Shown here one piece after another: positions 37,398-52,000 of a stretch of 64,000 nucleotides of DNA. The notes beneath the pieces are model-generated. The model worked only from the letters and a program-made list of their open reading frames with translations. It made no database searches and was not told where the DNA came from. Position 1 is the first letter of the stretch, and each line of letters starts with the position of its first letter. Location: positions 6,642,316-6,706,315 of the forward strand of contig NC_040032.1 of assembly GCF_000972845.2 (NCBI RefSeq). Reading direction: 5' to 3'. A program made the translations under genes and the position numbers. The DNA comes from Larimichthys crocea. Taxonomy: Eukaryota; Chordata; Actinopteri; Sciaenidae.

Positions 37398-40300
37398 TAA
37401 TGCAGGATGGGGGAGCAGGAAAACGTATGTTTACTTCAGACTCTGTGTGGAGCTCGTGACCTTTAGCGGTGAGGTATTTGAACTCTCCGCTCTATTTGAA
37501 CCTTAGAGACTAAAGTGAGCTGCTCTGTAGATGTATCTCTCTCTCTCTCTCTCTCTCTCTCGCAGTGTGTGAACACTTGTTGAGCATTAACCTGAGGCTT
37601 GCATGATGTGTTTTGGTCCAAACTTTCTTGGGGAAAGTTTTTTAAAAGCTTTAAAAACTTGCTGGACCTGGATTCAGTCATCATATAGCCGACTGTTCAG
37701 ATTGGTCCCAGGGCAATCATGTGTGTTGAAATAATTAGAGCCTTAAATGTTTGTGTAGTGCATGATATGAATCTACTTATTTAAAATTGTTGGTTATTGT
37801 CAATTCATAACAAATACAGACAGGGACAAAAGTTAAGTAGCAGTCATGAGAGTCGATACACAATCTTCTAATCGACTATCATTTATAGTTTATTTTTACA
37901 CGTGTGCATGTATGTGCGTACGTGTGTGTCAGTACAGGAAGTGTGTATGTGGTGATTGTTTGCCGTGCCTGATTTTCCTCCACCTGGGGATCTTTGCCAC
38001 CTCTTGCTGTGCTCCAAAAGATCAAAGAACAGACAGACTGACAGATGAGTTTCCACACATCTTTCCACCAAGGATTTTTTAGGAGAACAGCAGCATCCCA
38101 GTATCCTTCTATAACAGTGAGAAGAAAGGCCAGGCTCAGTTGCTTGTTTTCCCCATTGATCGGGAAGCAAAGCAGACTCCATTAGGGCTCTGGATGATAC
38201 AGAGAGGATAAATCATTAAGGAATAGAGCAATGGGGAGGAAGGGATTGCTGCACTCCAATAAACTGGGTTCGAGGAAGTATCCCTGGAGTTTAACTCCCA
38301 GCCGTTGTAGCTTGTCAGCCTGCTCTGATCAATGAGTAACGTGTAGATGTGTGTACCGTATATGTGTGCCTGTGCAATGTATCATGGCTGGGGAGAACAT
38401 GCCATGATTTACACAGGCATTAAAACGAAACATATTTCATCATTTATTCATTGTAAACTTTGCAAAGAGTATTTCTGAGATGTTTTACCTGTGGCCCAAT
38501 AACATGGGATTAAATGGAATTTTGTCTGTGGTGCTCACAGCACTGAAAACATCCTAGTTACAACATCCTGGTTACCCATGATAATCCACTGTACACACAA
38601 TAGTTTTCATAGAAAATTCCATTAAAAACTATTGACAGCTTATCTGCTCTGTATTGGGCTAGAAATTCCCAAGAAAAACCTTGTAAAATACACCAAACAT
38701 TATCAGTACAGCTAGATACCACTGGAAGTAAGCATACAGCCTTCCACGTATACTGTGAAACAAATCAGATTAAGGAGACCTAAGATGGAAACACACAATT
38801 ACTCACGCACTCTCACTGAGGTAACCAAGGTGACACTGAGCTTAAGTGCTAGGTATGGCCTTGATTGATTCTTAACGCCTATTTGCATGAGAGTGTGCAT
38901 GCAAGTATGCATATGTTTGTCTATGCATCTGCGGGTGCTTTACTCTATATGACATTGATTAACCATTAACTCAATTCTCCCTTTAGCCCAGTCGCTGACA
39001 ACCCTAAGGGCTTTCATGGATGTGTGTGTGTGTGTTAACGAAAGAGTATTTGTGCATGGAAGAAATCAAGGGGATGCGTTGTGAATTCCACTGTGATTGA
39101 CAGACTCCATTAGCTGATAGGAGAATCCAGCAGAAGGAGGCTGATGAAGCCTGTGCCTTTGAGCCACGCTGACTCCGCGATGGAAACTCAATCGCCAAAA
39201 CAAACTCTGTGTTATTAGAGTGCCATCACCTCCATCCGTCTTCTCCTCGGGCGATAACGAAATAATGGTGAAAATCAGACCAAATGAAAGGAAGGGAAGG
39301 CTGAGAAGAGGGCTGACAGGAGATGAAGAGATGAAGGAGGGAGATGTGCGACGACGAGAGCAAAAATTCAATGAGTCAAAATGAGCGGAGGGGAGAGGGA
39401 AAATGAGAGCGGAAAGAGAGAAGAATGGAGGGATTGGCGCTGAGACGAGAGTTGATGCCATGCCCCAGATGCCATGGCTCAGATCTGGTCTGTGACTCAT
39501 GCTAGCTCACTGTGAACAGATGGTTTCCATGGTGCATGTGCACGCACAGATATTCACACAGACACACACACACACACACACACAGACACTAGTAGAGCAG
39601 CAAATTAGATGGGCCAATTAGATATGGCTGCCATTCTACAGCTGAGGAGAGAAAAACTAACATGGCAGAGGCTTATTGAAGCAGCAGCATGAGCATGGGC
39701 TCAATGGGCCTGTTCATTAACTGATAAACTCCCAACGTATTTTATCCAGCTCCATGTTAATCACTGTTTATGAGCTCACCTGATGGTCCAGGACGACACA
39801 AACACTGTGATAACAGAAGCATTAAAGTCAGATAAAGGTGTAAACCTGCTCTTCAGTTCACGCAGATACTAATTCTAGTGTATTTATAGGTGTTGTGTTT
39901 TTGTTAGTAAAGGGTTAAAAGTTGATTCTACTGCTGAATTTTATTTTTTTTATCTCAAATAAGAAATCGCAAGATCCTCATCCTCTCTCCTCCTCAGAAA
40001 CCCTGAAATAAATCACTTTTTGCTCCACAGCACGCATAGACTTTTCACACCAGCTGGTCCCAAAAAGATCTGTAAATATTATGTTAGAGCATTTCATCAA
40101 TAGCGTTGTATTAAGGTGGGATGAGGATTTAACTGAACTATAACTTCTGGATCCCACTGGGCACAGCACTTTGTAGCCTCATACCACACAAGGAACGGTT
40201 CAGAAGCAGAGCGTTTCGCTAACCAGACTTTAACTTTAACTCAGATTCGGTCATGGTTTATTTGCTTTTACCATGAGTAAGTTGCTACATAGTTGAATAG

Positions 40301-42874
40301 TTTCCATTTAGTCAATCAGGAGTCTGCACGGGGTGTTTTATTTTGAAAATTGACCAGATTCTCCATGCCATTTCTGCGTCTGACTTCCTGTCAGCTCAAT
40401 CCACTCTGCACTGCTTGATGCGGCATCCATCTAAAATTCATAGAGCAGAGCGGAGAGCTGCCGCTGGTGGAATCACAGACATCGTCTAGAACGGCTGCAA
40501 TCAGTTCCAGTAGCTGCGGCACAGCCTGAACGTGTCACAGACGTCCCTGGTGGGATTAAGCCATTAGAGGGATGAATTTGGTGTCTTATCTTATATCAGT
40601 CATCCAAATGTTAATAGCAAAGGGACTGGTCATGAAATCTTGCCCTGGTTCATTTATTTTGTGCTCTTTTTGTTTTCAATTGAAGTGTATTGAAACAGAA
40701 AGATCAGATTATTGCGTTAATTGAAGGATAGTAATCAAAGCAACAATTTAAATGTAGAAATGTAAACATGACGCTGTTGCCATCTGCAGGCAAAGAAAGT
40801 AAAAGGTGCAATAGTTGCAGGGAATGATTTTAATAACTACAGTGATAGTTTTTATATTGGTTTTATAACATGCAAAAAAAAGTGCAATGCAAATACAAAT
40901 GCAATGCAGACTGTGGCTTTAAATGCGAGATTTTGTTCATTCATGTTTTATTTATTTTCTTGGCTTCGTAATGTTATGCCAGAATCCTTGGTGACTGTGC
41001 ACTCGGCTAAATTTACTACAGTAACCTTCACACACTTTGCAAAGGTCGTGTTTGTGTGAAAAACTGTTTCTAAAAAGCGGGTTTAGAAGAGGACCAGAAG
41101 AAAGATTGTCATGTGAAAGGAAGTTCACCCGTATTCAAAAGCAATCCCAGCGACAGCAGACAAATGCTAAAAAACTGTATGAAAGGCACAGCAGCTGAGT
41201 TTTTTCTTATAGCCAGCACTGCAGTTCAGCAGGAATGATTCAAAGCTGTCATTGGGCTGTCTGGAAGACAGTCACCATCATCCAGTCATCCCTCTGCTGC
41301 TCTGTTTTTCAATCCCAGAACCTTCACTAATTGTATGTTCCCCATTCTTTTCCTCATCTGGCATAATTCTTTCATAATTTTCGTACTCTACTATAAATCT
41401 TTTCATGTTAGGGATATTGTGCTATTGTGCCTAGCAGATTATGGACAGCCAGACTTTGGACATTATGGACAGACCAGTCTTTATCTCCAAGCCATTACTC
41501 ATAAATAAGAAATATCAATCTGAGGAAAGTCAAAGAGTCTGACAGCTGTTGGACTTGCAGATGCCTCTTGACTTGTTTCTGTAAACAGCCATAGAGGAAT
41601 GTTTGTCTCCTGTTGACCATCAGAGGAGAAATAGTTCACGTCCTTCTGGTTGGGTCAAACTATTAATATTCTGACATCTGGGTCTTGTCAGAGGACAGGA
41701 GGTCTGTGGATGCTGCTGTCAGCTCCAGTGTCATCATCTAATCTATCTCTTAGTCTGCAGTCTACTTTGTGCTTTATGTATGCAGCTTTAACCTTGACTT
41801 TGACACACACTGCTGCAGATGCACTGCTGTGTACTTTGGGGTTTTTTTTGCTGAGAGGAATTAATTGTTTGAAACACACAGTACTGTTTCATGGCTGTTA
41901 TGACATTTTCTGAATAAAGATTTCTTTTAAACATTAAATAAGCTTTCAATCCAGAATCTAATTTAAAATCTAATTAAAGCTCAACATTTTGTGTAGATAC
42001 ACTTTGACAAAATGTTTAGATAGATGCAGCAGGAAACAATACGACCTGATATGATGAACGATGACGGATATTTTAAACGACTGACAGAAAGCAGCAATTA
42101 ATAAACAGGACCAATCACAGCCTCTGATGAACACAAACTTCAAGCTTAATTACACAGTGTCCTCTAGTCGACAGCACTGAATGAAGCTGACATCTGTCTG
42201 TGAGAACGTGTCATCTAACCAAACAGGCTTAACTTTTCTGCAAAGGACTGATTTATTTCACTTGTTTATCCATACATACGTTGGTAAATTCACATCTAAT
42301 ATGGAAAAGGTATCAGATTTAAATGACTTATTTGGTTTAGAAGGTTATATCCAAGGTTATATTCAAGAGACAAACTTGTGTTCCTCCAAATAACAAGTTC
42401 AAAATTCAGGAAATTACTGTTATTTTGATTTTTTTACTACTCCACAGAATCTCAGATTGATTAGTGTAATATTCATCTCATTGCATTTTCCTCGCAGTTT
42501 TTACCTTAGATTTTACCTAAAGATTATATAATTAGCATCTCTGTCAATCACAATCACAGGGAACACAATAGGATTATATGCTTGTTAAAGATCCCCCTGA
42601 GGTTTTCTGATATGCCACAAACATACAGGGAATTTGTTCCATCTATCCTTCTTTTCTTCATCAGCAATAGTCTTGTCTTTCCTGGTTCTTGTGTCCACTT
42701 TCCCAAAGGACCGTTTGGGTTATCCACAAACTTTGAGTGCTTCCCTCAAGTGTTGGTGTTCCTTTTCTTGAGCTTGGCCACTCGTAGGCACTTTATCAGG
42801 CCCCCGTTGCAAGGTTCCAATACCACCTAGCTTGTGTTCTAGTGGGTGGAGAGAATCGAAAAGTAGGTACTGGT

Positions 42875-42924
<50 letters not shown>

Positions 42925-45107
42925 TAATCTCCAATCCTGTCTTTATTAATGTGTACAGTCCCAGAAAGGCAGGCTGGTGTTTGCAACATCCTCTTGTGTG
43001 AACTTGATTTTCCTGTTCACTGTGTTGATGTGTACTATGAAATCTTGGATCTCCTGGGACTTGATCTTAACTCATCTAACGTCCACATATCTGAACCAGT
43101 GGCTGGGTGTTGCACTTCTGAACAAGCATCTTCTATGTAGAGGATGGCCACAATAGGTGATACTTGGTGAGCACATGGCACAACCATCCTTCTGTCTGAT
43201 AAAACAATGAATAAATCATTGGGAACTACATAAATGCCCTTTTCCTCCATCAAACCCAACACCAAGCTTTGCCCTGACAATGCCAATGAGTCCATCCATA
43301 CCAGATGCTGCTGGTGATTTTTTTAAAGCATACAATACAATTTAAAGTATATACGTATTTCCCAAGGGGCTGTCTGTTTTTGAAGAATAAGAGCTATTTA
43401 TTTGGCACGTCAGCACTGCAAGCTGTGCACCTGGGTATGCGCTTGCTTGTGCTGTAATCAGCCCGGACACCATGATGAAATCCTTCAGGACAGCAGGAGA
43501 GTTTCTTTTGCAGAACGTGAATGTGCTGACTCAGCAGACAAGCACCAAAAGGTTTTTTTGCCTGAATGAAATGAAACACCTCCGAGGTTTTACAATCAAA
43601 TTAGAACCGGTGACATGCAGCTACATTGCCTCTTTCTATATGAAAAGGTGAGAATGAAAAGGGCGTCTGTCTCTGCTTTAGTCCTCGTGCTGAGATGTAA
43701 GAGTCAGCATTATTCTTCTGGCATTAGTTTTGTTTGAGGTGCAGGCTGCTCTAGGAAAATGGCCTCCCACTGAGCTGGAAAAACCTGCTGTCCTTTGTTC
43801 TCAGCTGTTCCTGTTTGCTCGCAGTCCCTTTTTAATATCACCGGTATTTTTCATCCTGGAGAACAGCGCGTTACGCTAAAAACCATCAGCACAACATCCA
43901 CATCTTTTGTTTGCTTCATCTCGATTCAGACAGCCTCTTCCCTCTTCGTCTTCCTATCCACCTCACGCTCTGTTATCCATCATCAGATGGCACTTTGCCA
44001 ATCAGTGATGCATATCAGCTTGCTTTTACTGATAATGAAATTCAACCCTTTTTCTCTCTTTCCCCAAGCCCCTGTATTTAACTCTCCTTTTTATCATTCA
44101 CAACATTCTTCAATCTTGTGTCTCTGAATACTGAGCGGCATCATTTACTCTTCCCGTCTCTGCTCTGCACTCTGGGAATTTGTTGGCACATACTTGACCT
44201 ATAACTAATGAGCGTGCCTCTTTTCGTATCAAGCAGTCAGTTCATCCATGTCAACCTGGAAAATTGGAGCATTTTGTTTGTTATTTACAAATGCAGTTCA
44301 CATCCACACACACAGGATGCTGACAGTAGTAATTCAGAACAAAGAGACCAAGAACATATACCCACCCGATCCACTGCCTGTGCCTTTGAGTGGTTAATGA
44401 CGAGGAAACAATGTAAACAGCTTCACTAATCAACTCCTGGAGGAGGTCTGCGATGACAAATGTAACTTTGTTTACAGAAATCATCGATCAAGACATCTTC
44501 ATGTGTACTATGTACCCATGAATATTAGGCAAATTAATCTAGTGATGTATGAAAAAGCAATGGCTGTTTTGCATGCGACTATACAACAACGAGGTCTGGA
44601 TTTTGCCATGGGTCCCTATCTCAAATTTATTCAGCTGTACCTGCACGATGATGTGTCAAAGCATGATGAACAAAAACTCTCATATAAGTACTGAAACGTT
44701 AGAAAAACAAGGACACTAAAGGAACAAATTGCAAGAGGAATGGAGGAATACAAGGAACTTGAAGGCTTAACTGAATAAAATGAATAAATTACAGTGTGTA
44801 GGTCTAATTATCTTCCCCAGTCTCTAAAGACCCATAGAGTTTATATGCATACATAAACAGTACGGTTATGTGTTGTGTGCAATAAATCTGCAAGTAAATT
44901 AGCTGGCATTATTGAATTTACCGTAATACATGCACCAGTGCTGCTTGCTGTGTTACATGTACACCTTTATGCATTCACCTCTGTGGGAATTTTGATATGT
45001 AAAATAAATAATTCTAAGAAATATGTAAAAACTGATCGGCTATCAGTTCATAGTCTGCTCTGAGGTGGTTTCAAGTCCTTTTTAAGGGACCTCACGAGTC
45101 AATGTCT

Positions 45108-45141
<34 letters not shown>

Positions 45142-48100
45142 GTGTTTCTGCACTGTATATGCACAGGAAGGTTGTATACTGAAATAATCCACAGCGATCA
45201 CAAAGCTGCCTTTGAATATGAGGCTCCCTGCAGTGCACTACTCTAATCTCGAGCTCCTGAGGGACAAAAGGAAGTCTTGCTATCAGATTTTTCATCTGTT
45301 TGTCTGTTTGTTTTTATCATCACATTTTCCAAAAATGGACTGATCTCTGAGCAATGAAAGTCGTGCTACGTTAATCTTGCGGCTTCGCACAGGCAGCTTT
45401 ACATCAGATTGTTTATCCCCTCTCGTCACATGAAGAAGGTGGATAAGTGCAGGCAATCTGCTGTGTCATTATTGATCGGAGATGAGGAGATGAACTGAAT
45501 ATATGTGTGAGAGTGCTCGCTTGAAAGTGTGTAAATACCCACTAGTCATTTGATAGATTATAGCTGCACCGTAGGCCATGATGAGCGATGATCAGTGCAC
45601 TCCTGTGTGTGTGTGTGCGTGCGTGTGTGTGTGTGCAGGATACATATCCAGGTTAAAAGATGATGGCAGCGTTGTGTTGACATCTTGTTTGCTTTGCCTT
45701 TCAGTGGGCAAAAAAAGTTATAGCAGGTTTAGATGAAAGTACCGTGGTCCCTCGTTTATCGCGGGAATGCGCATTCATACTGTACAGTACGCTGTAAAAA
45801 AAAAGCATGCAAAATTACACAAAAACAAATCTGCGAGAAAAGTGAACCGCGTTATAGCGAGGGACGACTGTATTCCACATGTATGCTTCCAACTTGACTT
45901 GAGTGTTTATTTTGTATGCACGTTTTTCACCAGCAACATGTGAGTGTGGGCTTTTCCTAGGTCAAGTTTTAACTGCCATATCATGTTACCAACCTTTTGC
46001 CAGTTAACCAGTTAACCTAGTTGTGATCATTGTTTGTTTTTTTTTTTACTTCATTTTTTTTTTATATTAATGAAGACAACACAAAGATTTCTTGACAACA
46101 TCACAAATTATGTACGATAGTGCTTAAGACAGGGAACAAAACAAACAACAACAACAACAAAAAAAGGATAAAAGAAACTGAGGCCCAGAAAAACTGAGTA
46201 ATACAAGTGGGTGAAAAATAATAAGTAAATACGGAGACAGTTAAGGCATTCCAGCATACTGTGGGATCCCCCTCAGTTAGCGAGGTAACTTGTTATAGGT
46301 AGACACCTCCTCATGAAAACATCCGACCTTAATTGTAATTTAGCGGTTAAAGCTTCCATTCTCCCTCAGCTTCTGTTTCCATTGTGTGATCATTGTTTTT
46401 AAAACTTTTTTTTTTTTCAGTGTTAAACATTTAAACCATATTAATATAAAATATCACCTAACAAGGTTTTTATAGTTACCGACCAATATATTGATCGGCC
46501 GACATTGGCCTATTGCAGATACATTGGTGCTGACATATATGTCATTTTAGTATTTTAAAGTTGATTTGTTATTTGTTTAGGAAAACAGCCGTCTCAGTTC
46601 AGTGTATCAGTGCAAAATCTATGCAGTTTACAATGGTGAATTTTAAAATGTGTTAGACATTTTTCCTCTGTAAAGCATGTGAGGAATCACCATGTGCAGT
46701 ATGTTTGTTTATACATTGAAGAATTCAGTAAGACTTTGTTGGTACAAGCAATTCAGGAAATAATGTTTTTTTTTTATTGTTAACATTGTCGACTCTCCGT
46801 TCCACAATAGGCCAGTTTGAACTGAAGATGCAGCTTCTCAGAGTATATATGGGATGGAATGGGAGAGAACTGACTGGACTGGGGGTTTTGTTTTTTGTAT
46901 CCCATGTGAAGAGCAGCACCTTAACTCAGGGTACAAAGGATTCAATCCATGTTTTTCTTTGTTCATGTTATTTTTGTTTAGTGACTGAAAATAAAAGTCA
47001 TCCAGTTTTTCCTGCACACCTCGTGGCCAGCGTAATGAATGTAAAATGAAAAAATCCCATGCATTGAATTATAAATTGTTATTTTATCAAGTCTTATTTT
47101 GAAAAATAGATTAAAATGAACAACTTAAAGTGTAGCTAAACCCTCAAACCAGACATATTCCAAATTTGACAGGGAACTCTCAAGATATATCCTCACATAT
47201 CGACACGAAATAACACAAAACAAAATCTATGTATTCCAGGCCTGAGTGTGAGTGAGGAGCCCCCCCTTCACAGAGTGACCACTGGCCCTCCGTCAACAGA
47301 TCACCAAAGAGGGGCACCATGTCGCAGCAGCAGCCTCCAACCGCCCTCCACCCCAGCCCTGCCCCGTCGCTACCTGCCTGCCCAGCCAAGAAGCTCCCCT
47401 GGAGGTCAGTTGAAGTTTGATTTATAAAGTATGATTTTTTTGATTTCATGAGAATTTCCTGTGATTTGGCTCAGAATAGTTTATACATGGACTAAATTTT
47501 GGTTGGGCAAAATGTTATTTTTTTTGCACGATGTGCTAGAAAATCTATTGATGAAGGGAACAGGCAGTCCACTCACCCTTATATGCAATCTGAGTTTCAT
47601 GAGCAACAGACTGTGTCCAATTATCACATGCTGTTGTCACATATGTAGTGAACAATTTAATACATGGTGTACAGTGTACTGGCATTCAGAAGCACAGGAA
47701 TATTCCGCTCTGTAGAACATCAGAATATGAGTGGTAAACTCGCTCGCTCTACTAGATACAGTACGAATGTCAAATATATGTACACAGCGAGAAAACTATG
47801 GTTTTATGATGTCAGCATTTTTCTCAAGAAGAAGCTTTTAAAGCTATGTTAAAGTATCATAAAACACCACACATGTTGAGCATAGTGTGCCGCTCATAAA
47901 TGTTGATGAACCTGTTGGGTCTCTCCTGTCTTGGTTGATGCTGCTAATGAGAAGTGAGGAAGTGTGCCGGCAGTGATGCTTTTCACACACAGCTATATTT
48001 TTCACATATGGAAATTAACACCAGAGGCCCTGCAGTATCACACTTCACTCACTCACACTTATTGCATGTCTTTACAATCCCTGATTGAATAAAAGACTCT

Positions 48101-48957
48101 GAACTCTACCGTCATTGTTATAGTGCAAATTGTATATTCCAAAAATGAAGACGTGTTACCACAGCCAGGTCAGTGTATGCAGACAGTGTAGTGTCTGTGA
48201 GTCTCCGAGCTGATTTTAAATGTGCTCTAAATTATTGATGAAGAAGTGCAGTACCTGACAGGAATCCCTGTCCCTGTGCTATATGTTCAGTTTCTATCAC
48301 AATACAGCACTCATGTTTTGTCAGACACGTGCACACACATCTCATCCATCAGCAGACACATTTGTCCCAAGCACTGCTGTACCCTTAGACATAGAGCCTC
48401 ACGAGCTGCTCACATGCCTGTAGACTCTCAGTCATGTTGTACTGTCCAGCACCAGAAACATGGAGGAAACCCAATTCTCTCGAACTGTAAAAAGAGTGAG
48501 AAACTGGTGGAGTTGGTGAGTGAGTGAGTGAGTGAGTGAGTGAGAGGTGTCCTCTCTTATGGACAGAAAGGTTTCTGCTCCATTGTTCAACAGTTGTTCT
48601 TGTTGTAAATTCCCAGCAGTTGCACGATGGGAAATAATCTCAAAATGAATCTAGTTGTAGTCTTGCAAATAATAATGACTGCAAAAAAGGGTGTTTGGGA
48701 ATCTGTTTGTTTTAAAGTAGACTTCAAGTATAGAGACCAAAACTGTTTTTTGTACCAGGCTGTAAACATGTTTATTTCTGCTGTGAAGTTGGACATTTGA
48801 ACATGAGGACTAATGGAGGTTGAAATTTCTGTAGCCAGCCTCAAGTGGTCAACTGAGGCACTAGCTTTCAGCACTTCTGCATTGGCTTCATTTCACAGCC
48901 ACAGAGGTTGCTGCTTGTTGGAAGATATCAGAAGGCTACTCTCTCTATATATATTTT

Positions 48958-49001
<44 letters not shown>

Positions 49002-52000
49002 TTTTTCTTTCTTTCTTTATTTCTTTCTCTCTTTCTTTCTTTTTTTCTTTTTTAAGCCCCTCCCACTTTTAGAACATCAAAGGATCAAACGGAACCAGCT
49101 TTGTTCCAGGATTTTATATCTCTGCTCTCTGTCTTTAAACCAGTTCCCATCAAAGCCACAACAAAGACATTTGTTATAAATTGAACACAACAGAGAAAGC
49201 TACAGTCCATCACAGGCAACAATCAGTCTATCACACACAATGGAACAAAGCCAAAATCCAAGGACTGTCCGAGCACGACGTGTTCAGTTTGTTGATTCTG
49301 CTCCTCAAGCCCACTCAAGCCGTCTGCAAAGCGACCTTGACTATGCTCACCAGCTGAATGAGCGTCTGCAGAGGAAAGTAAATCGACTGGAAGTGGAAAA
49401 AGCAAACTTACGGTGTAATAAGAGGAAGCTTAGCTACTTATTGGAGCATCTTGAATCGGAAATACGTAGACTAGAGGAACTTCTGAAACTCAGGGAGACG
49501 GAGTTTGAAGATGTATACAAGGAGAGTTATGATACCATTGTATCACTTGAGACACAAATCTCCTCCCTCGAAGAACAGCTAGATAGAACCCAGCACCTGA
49601 GCAAACAGGAAAAAGATGAAATGGCCGCAAGACTGGAGTCAGAGAAAGAAAAACTCCAGGAGAGTGCTTTTCTGCTGCAGAATGACTTGCAGCAGAAGTT
49701 AGACCAGATGGAGCAACAACTTCACCAGAGAGACAATGAGGTCCTGGTTCTTCAGAAGGACAATGACGATCTCTCTCACAGACTCACAGAGGCCACAGCT
49801 GATGCTCAGAAGCTCATAGAGACAACAAATGAGCTGAGGAGCTGCAGAATTGAGTTAATCCAGTGCCACAAATGTTGGAGGGAAGACCGCAAGGCTCTGG
49901 AGGAGAAATTCAGAGGGGAGTTGATTCAGAAACAACAGGAATGTGAGAAGACCCTACAACTGCTTGAAGAAGAGAAAAAGAACCTGGTCCAGAAAGAACA
50001 GGACTGGGAGAAGAGACTAAAGCTACTGGAGGGCGAGAAGGATTCCCGGAACTGCAGTTAGAGAGGAGTCGAAATGAGGAAATGAGAAATGAGGAAACAG
50101 AATTCAAGTCAGAGGTCTGAGCTGGATGCACAAGAACAACCATCTTCCACCTCCACTCTGTTCCTCCCTCTGCTCCTCCATGTGTCTGCGTGGGTTTACT
50201 CCTGGTGCTCAGGTTTCCCCCACAATGACATTATAAGTTCAACAACAAAAAAAAAACTTCAATAAAAATCAAATAAAACTTCACTCATATTTCTACAATG
50301 TGTCTTAATAAGTATAGAAATATAACTGTAAGGCAGTAAGATGTGCTACTATCTGTCATATATATCACTTTTTAAAGATATAAAATATAACATTTCTGCA
50401 TTCACATGTCTCGACATATGTTTTATATTTTGTTGAGTTGTGTACCTGCATTATGCCAAAGCTGTTCAACGATAGTCAAATCCATAATTTTGATTTTAAT
50501 TCAGGTAATGGTACATTTACGGCTGAATGAGCAAGGAAGTCAACAAATGTGACTAAATTAAACATGAATAAAATGTTTTGCGCAATGAAACAAATCTTGA
50601 GTAGGAAGCCTCACTTCACGTAATTAAACTCAAAATTCCAAAACCAATGAAACACAAGTTTGGATAAAATAATCTCACTCGGCTTGTTTACTGGCCGGCT
50701 AGACACAGACATATGAGTTCTGTAACTTATGTTTTCAGGTCACATGTTCATATCATATTTTATGAAGCCAAATGAGAGTTTATTATTCGAATACAAGGCT
50801 GATATTTGATTTTGTCTCCATGTTGTGTTATGATTTTTATCATTCAGAAATATTTATAATCTAATCTCCATTCAAGGTTTGGAGGAAGGAAATATATTCT
50901 GAAATATACTCTGGTATCTGGTGTTCATATAAGAAACACAAACTAATTTAAAAACACTGACTATTAAAAAAGAATTTAGGAAATATTAGCATCACTTCTT
51001 GTGAAGGTTCACATGTTGTTATATTGGAATATTTACCCAAATCACATTGACATAAAAGTCATGATGACAGTCTGACAGATGCAGCAGCGCACGGTCAAAT
51101 ATTACAAATGTTAAATGCAGAGCAATGCTAACTTATCTTTTAGTGATTTATTCGTGAATTCATTTTGTATTGATGATTCATGTCTGTCATAGTCAAACAA
51201 CAGCTCCAAAAAAAAACATGGTGAAGAATCTGTGGGAAAAAATAATGCAACTTTTACTATCTGAAAGTTAGTAAAGGTAGAGGTGTCACCAGTGTCATGT
51301 TCTGGCACCACGTGTAATTTGCAATTCAATCATTACCATGTTTTAGCATATTAAATAATAATTTTACTGTGGCTGTGATAACATGTAGGGAGTGGGCTAT
51401 GCACGTCTTAAGAAAGTGATGCACAAATAGAAGCGCTGTGCTCAAAGTTCACATTATTTCAAGATGGACCTTGATTGCCGCTGACCTTTTCAAAGCGCAA
51501 CTACTGAACACATTGAGCACACTAAATATGTGACATAGCACGGCAACTGCAGGAAGTAGTGGAAGAAATGAAACTCTCTAAGCTCAACGTTACAACACAA
51601 CATTATTAAAAAAAACACAATCTCACCATGAGAATTGCCAACTTTTTAAATGGACACATGGTTTAGGAACTTAGCTCACTAAATCTACTAGTTAGTATTG
51701 GACACCAATGACCACTGCAGTCTAAACACTTTGTTAAATGGAACTTTTTCAGCAGCCTCAGTTGTTTCTCTGTCAGTCAAGTGAATATGGTGTAGAAAAA
51801 CTGATTGCTTGATACTTTCTTTACTCCCCCAGATCTCACAGACTCTGCGACACAAGTTCCTGTTTATTGTCTATCTTGGTTGCAAAGTGTGGAACGTCAG
51901 GGAGAGCGGGGAAGTGATGAGTACATCTCCCCAAGAATGTTCTGCTTCTCTTTTACCCAGAGTCCCCTGGGACATAGTTATATCACACGGCGTGGGGAGT

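Larger units (their letters stand above)
36291..42714 (+). other. mtus2 intron, unassigned
   Basis: No exon was recognised. It contains part of a MITE (36936 on), a long (GA)n tract (37340-37395) and short CA and TC runs. Confidence 0.5.
43301..47239 (+). other. mtus2 intron, mostly unassigned
   Basis: No exon was recognised before the acceptor at 47239. It holds a (GT)n (45111-45139), a GT/GC-rich run near 45605, and a short pogo/Tigger-like TIR element (45742-45870). Confidence 0.5.
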
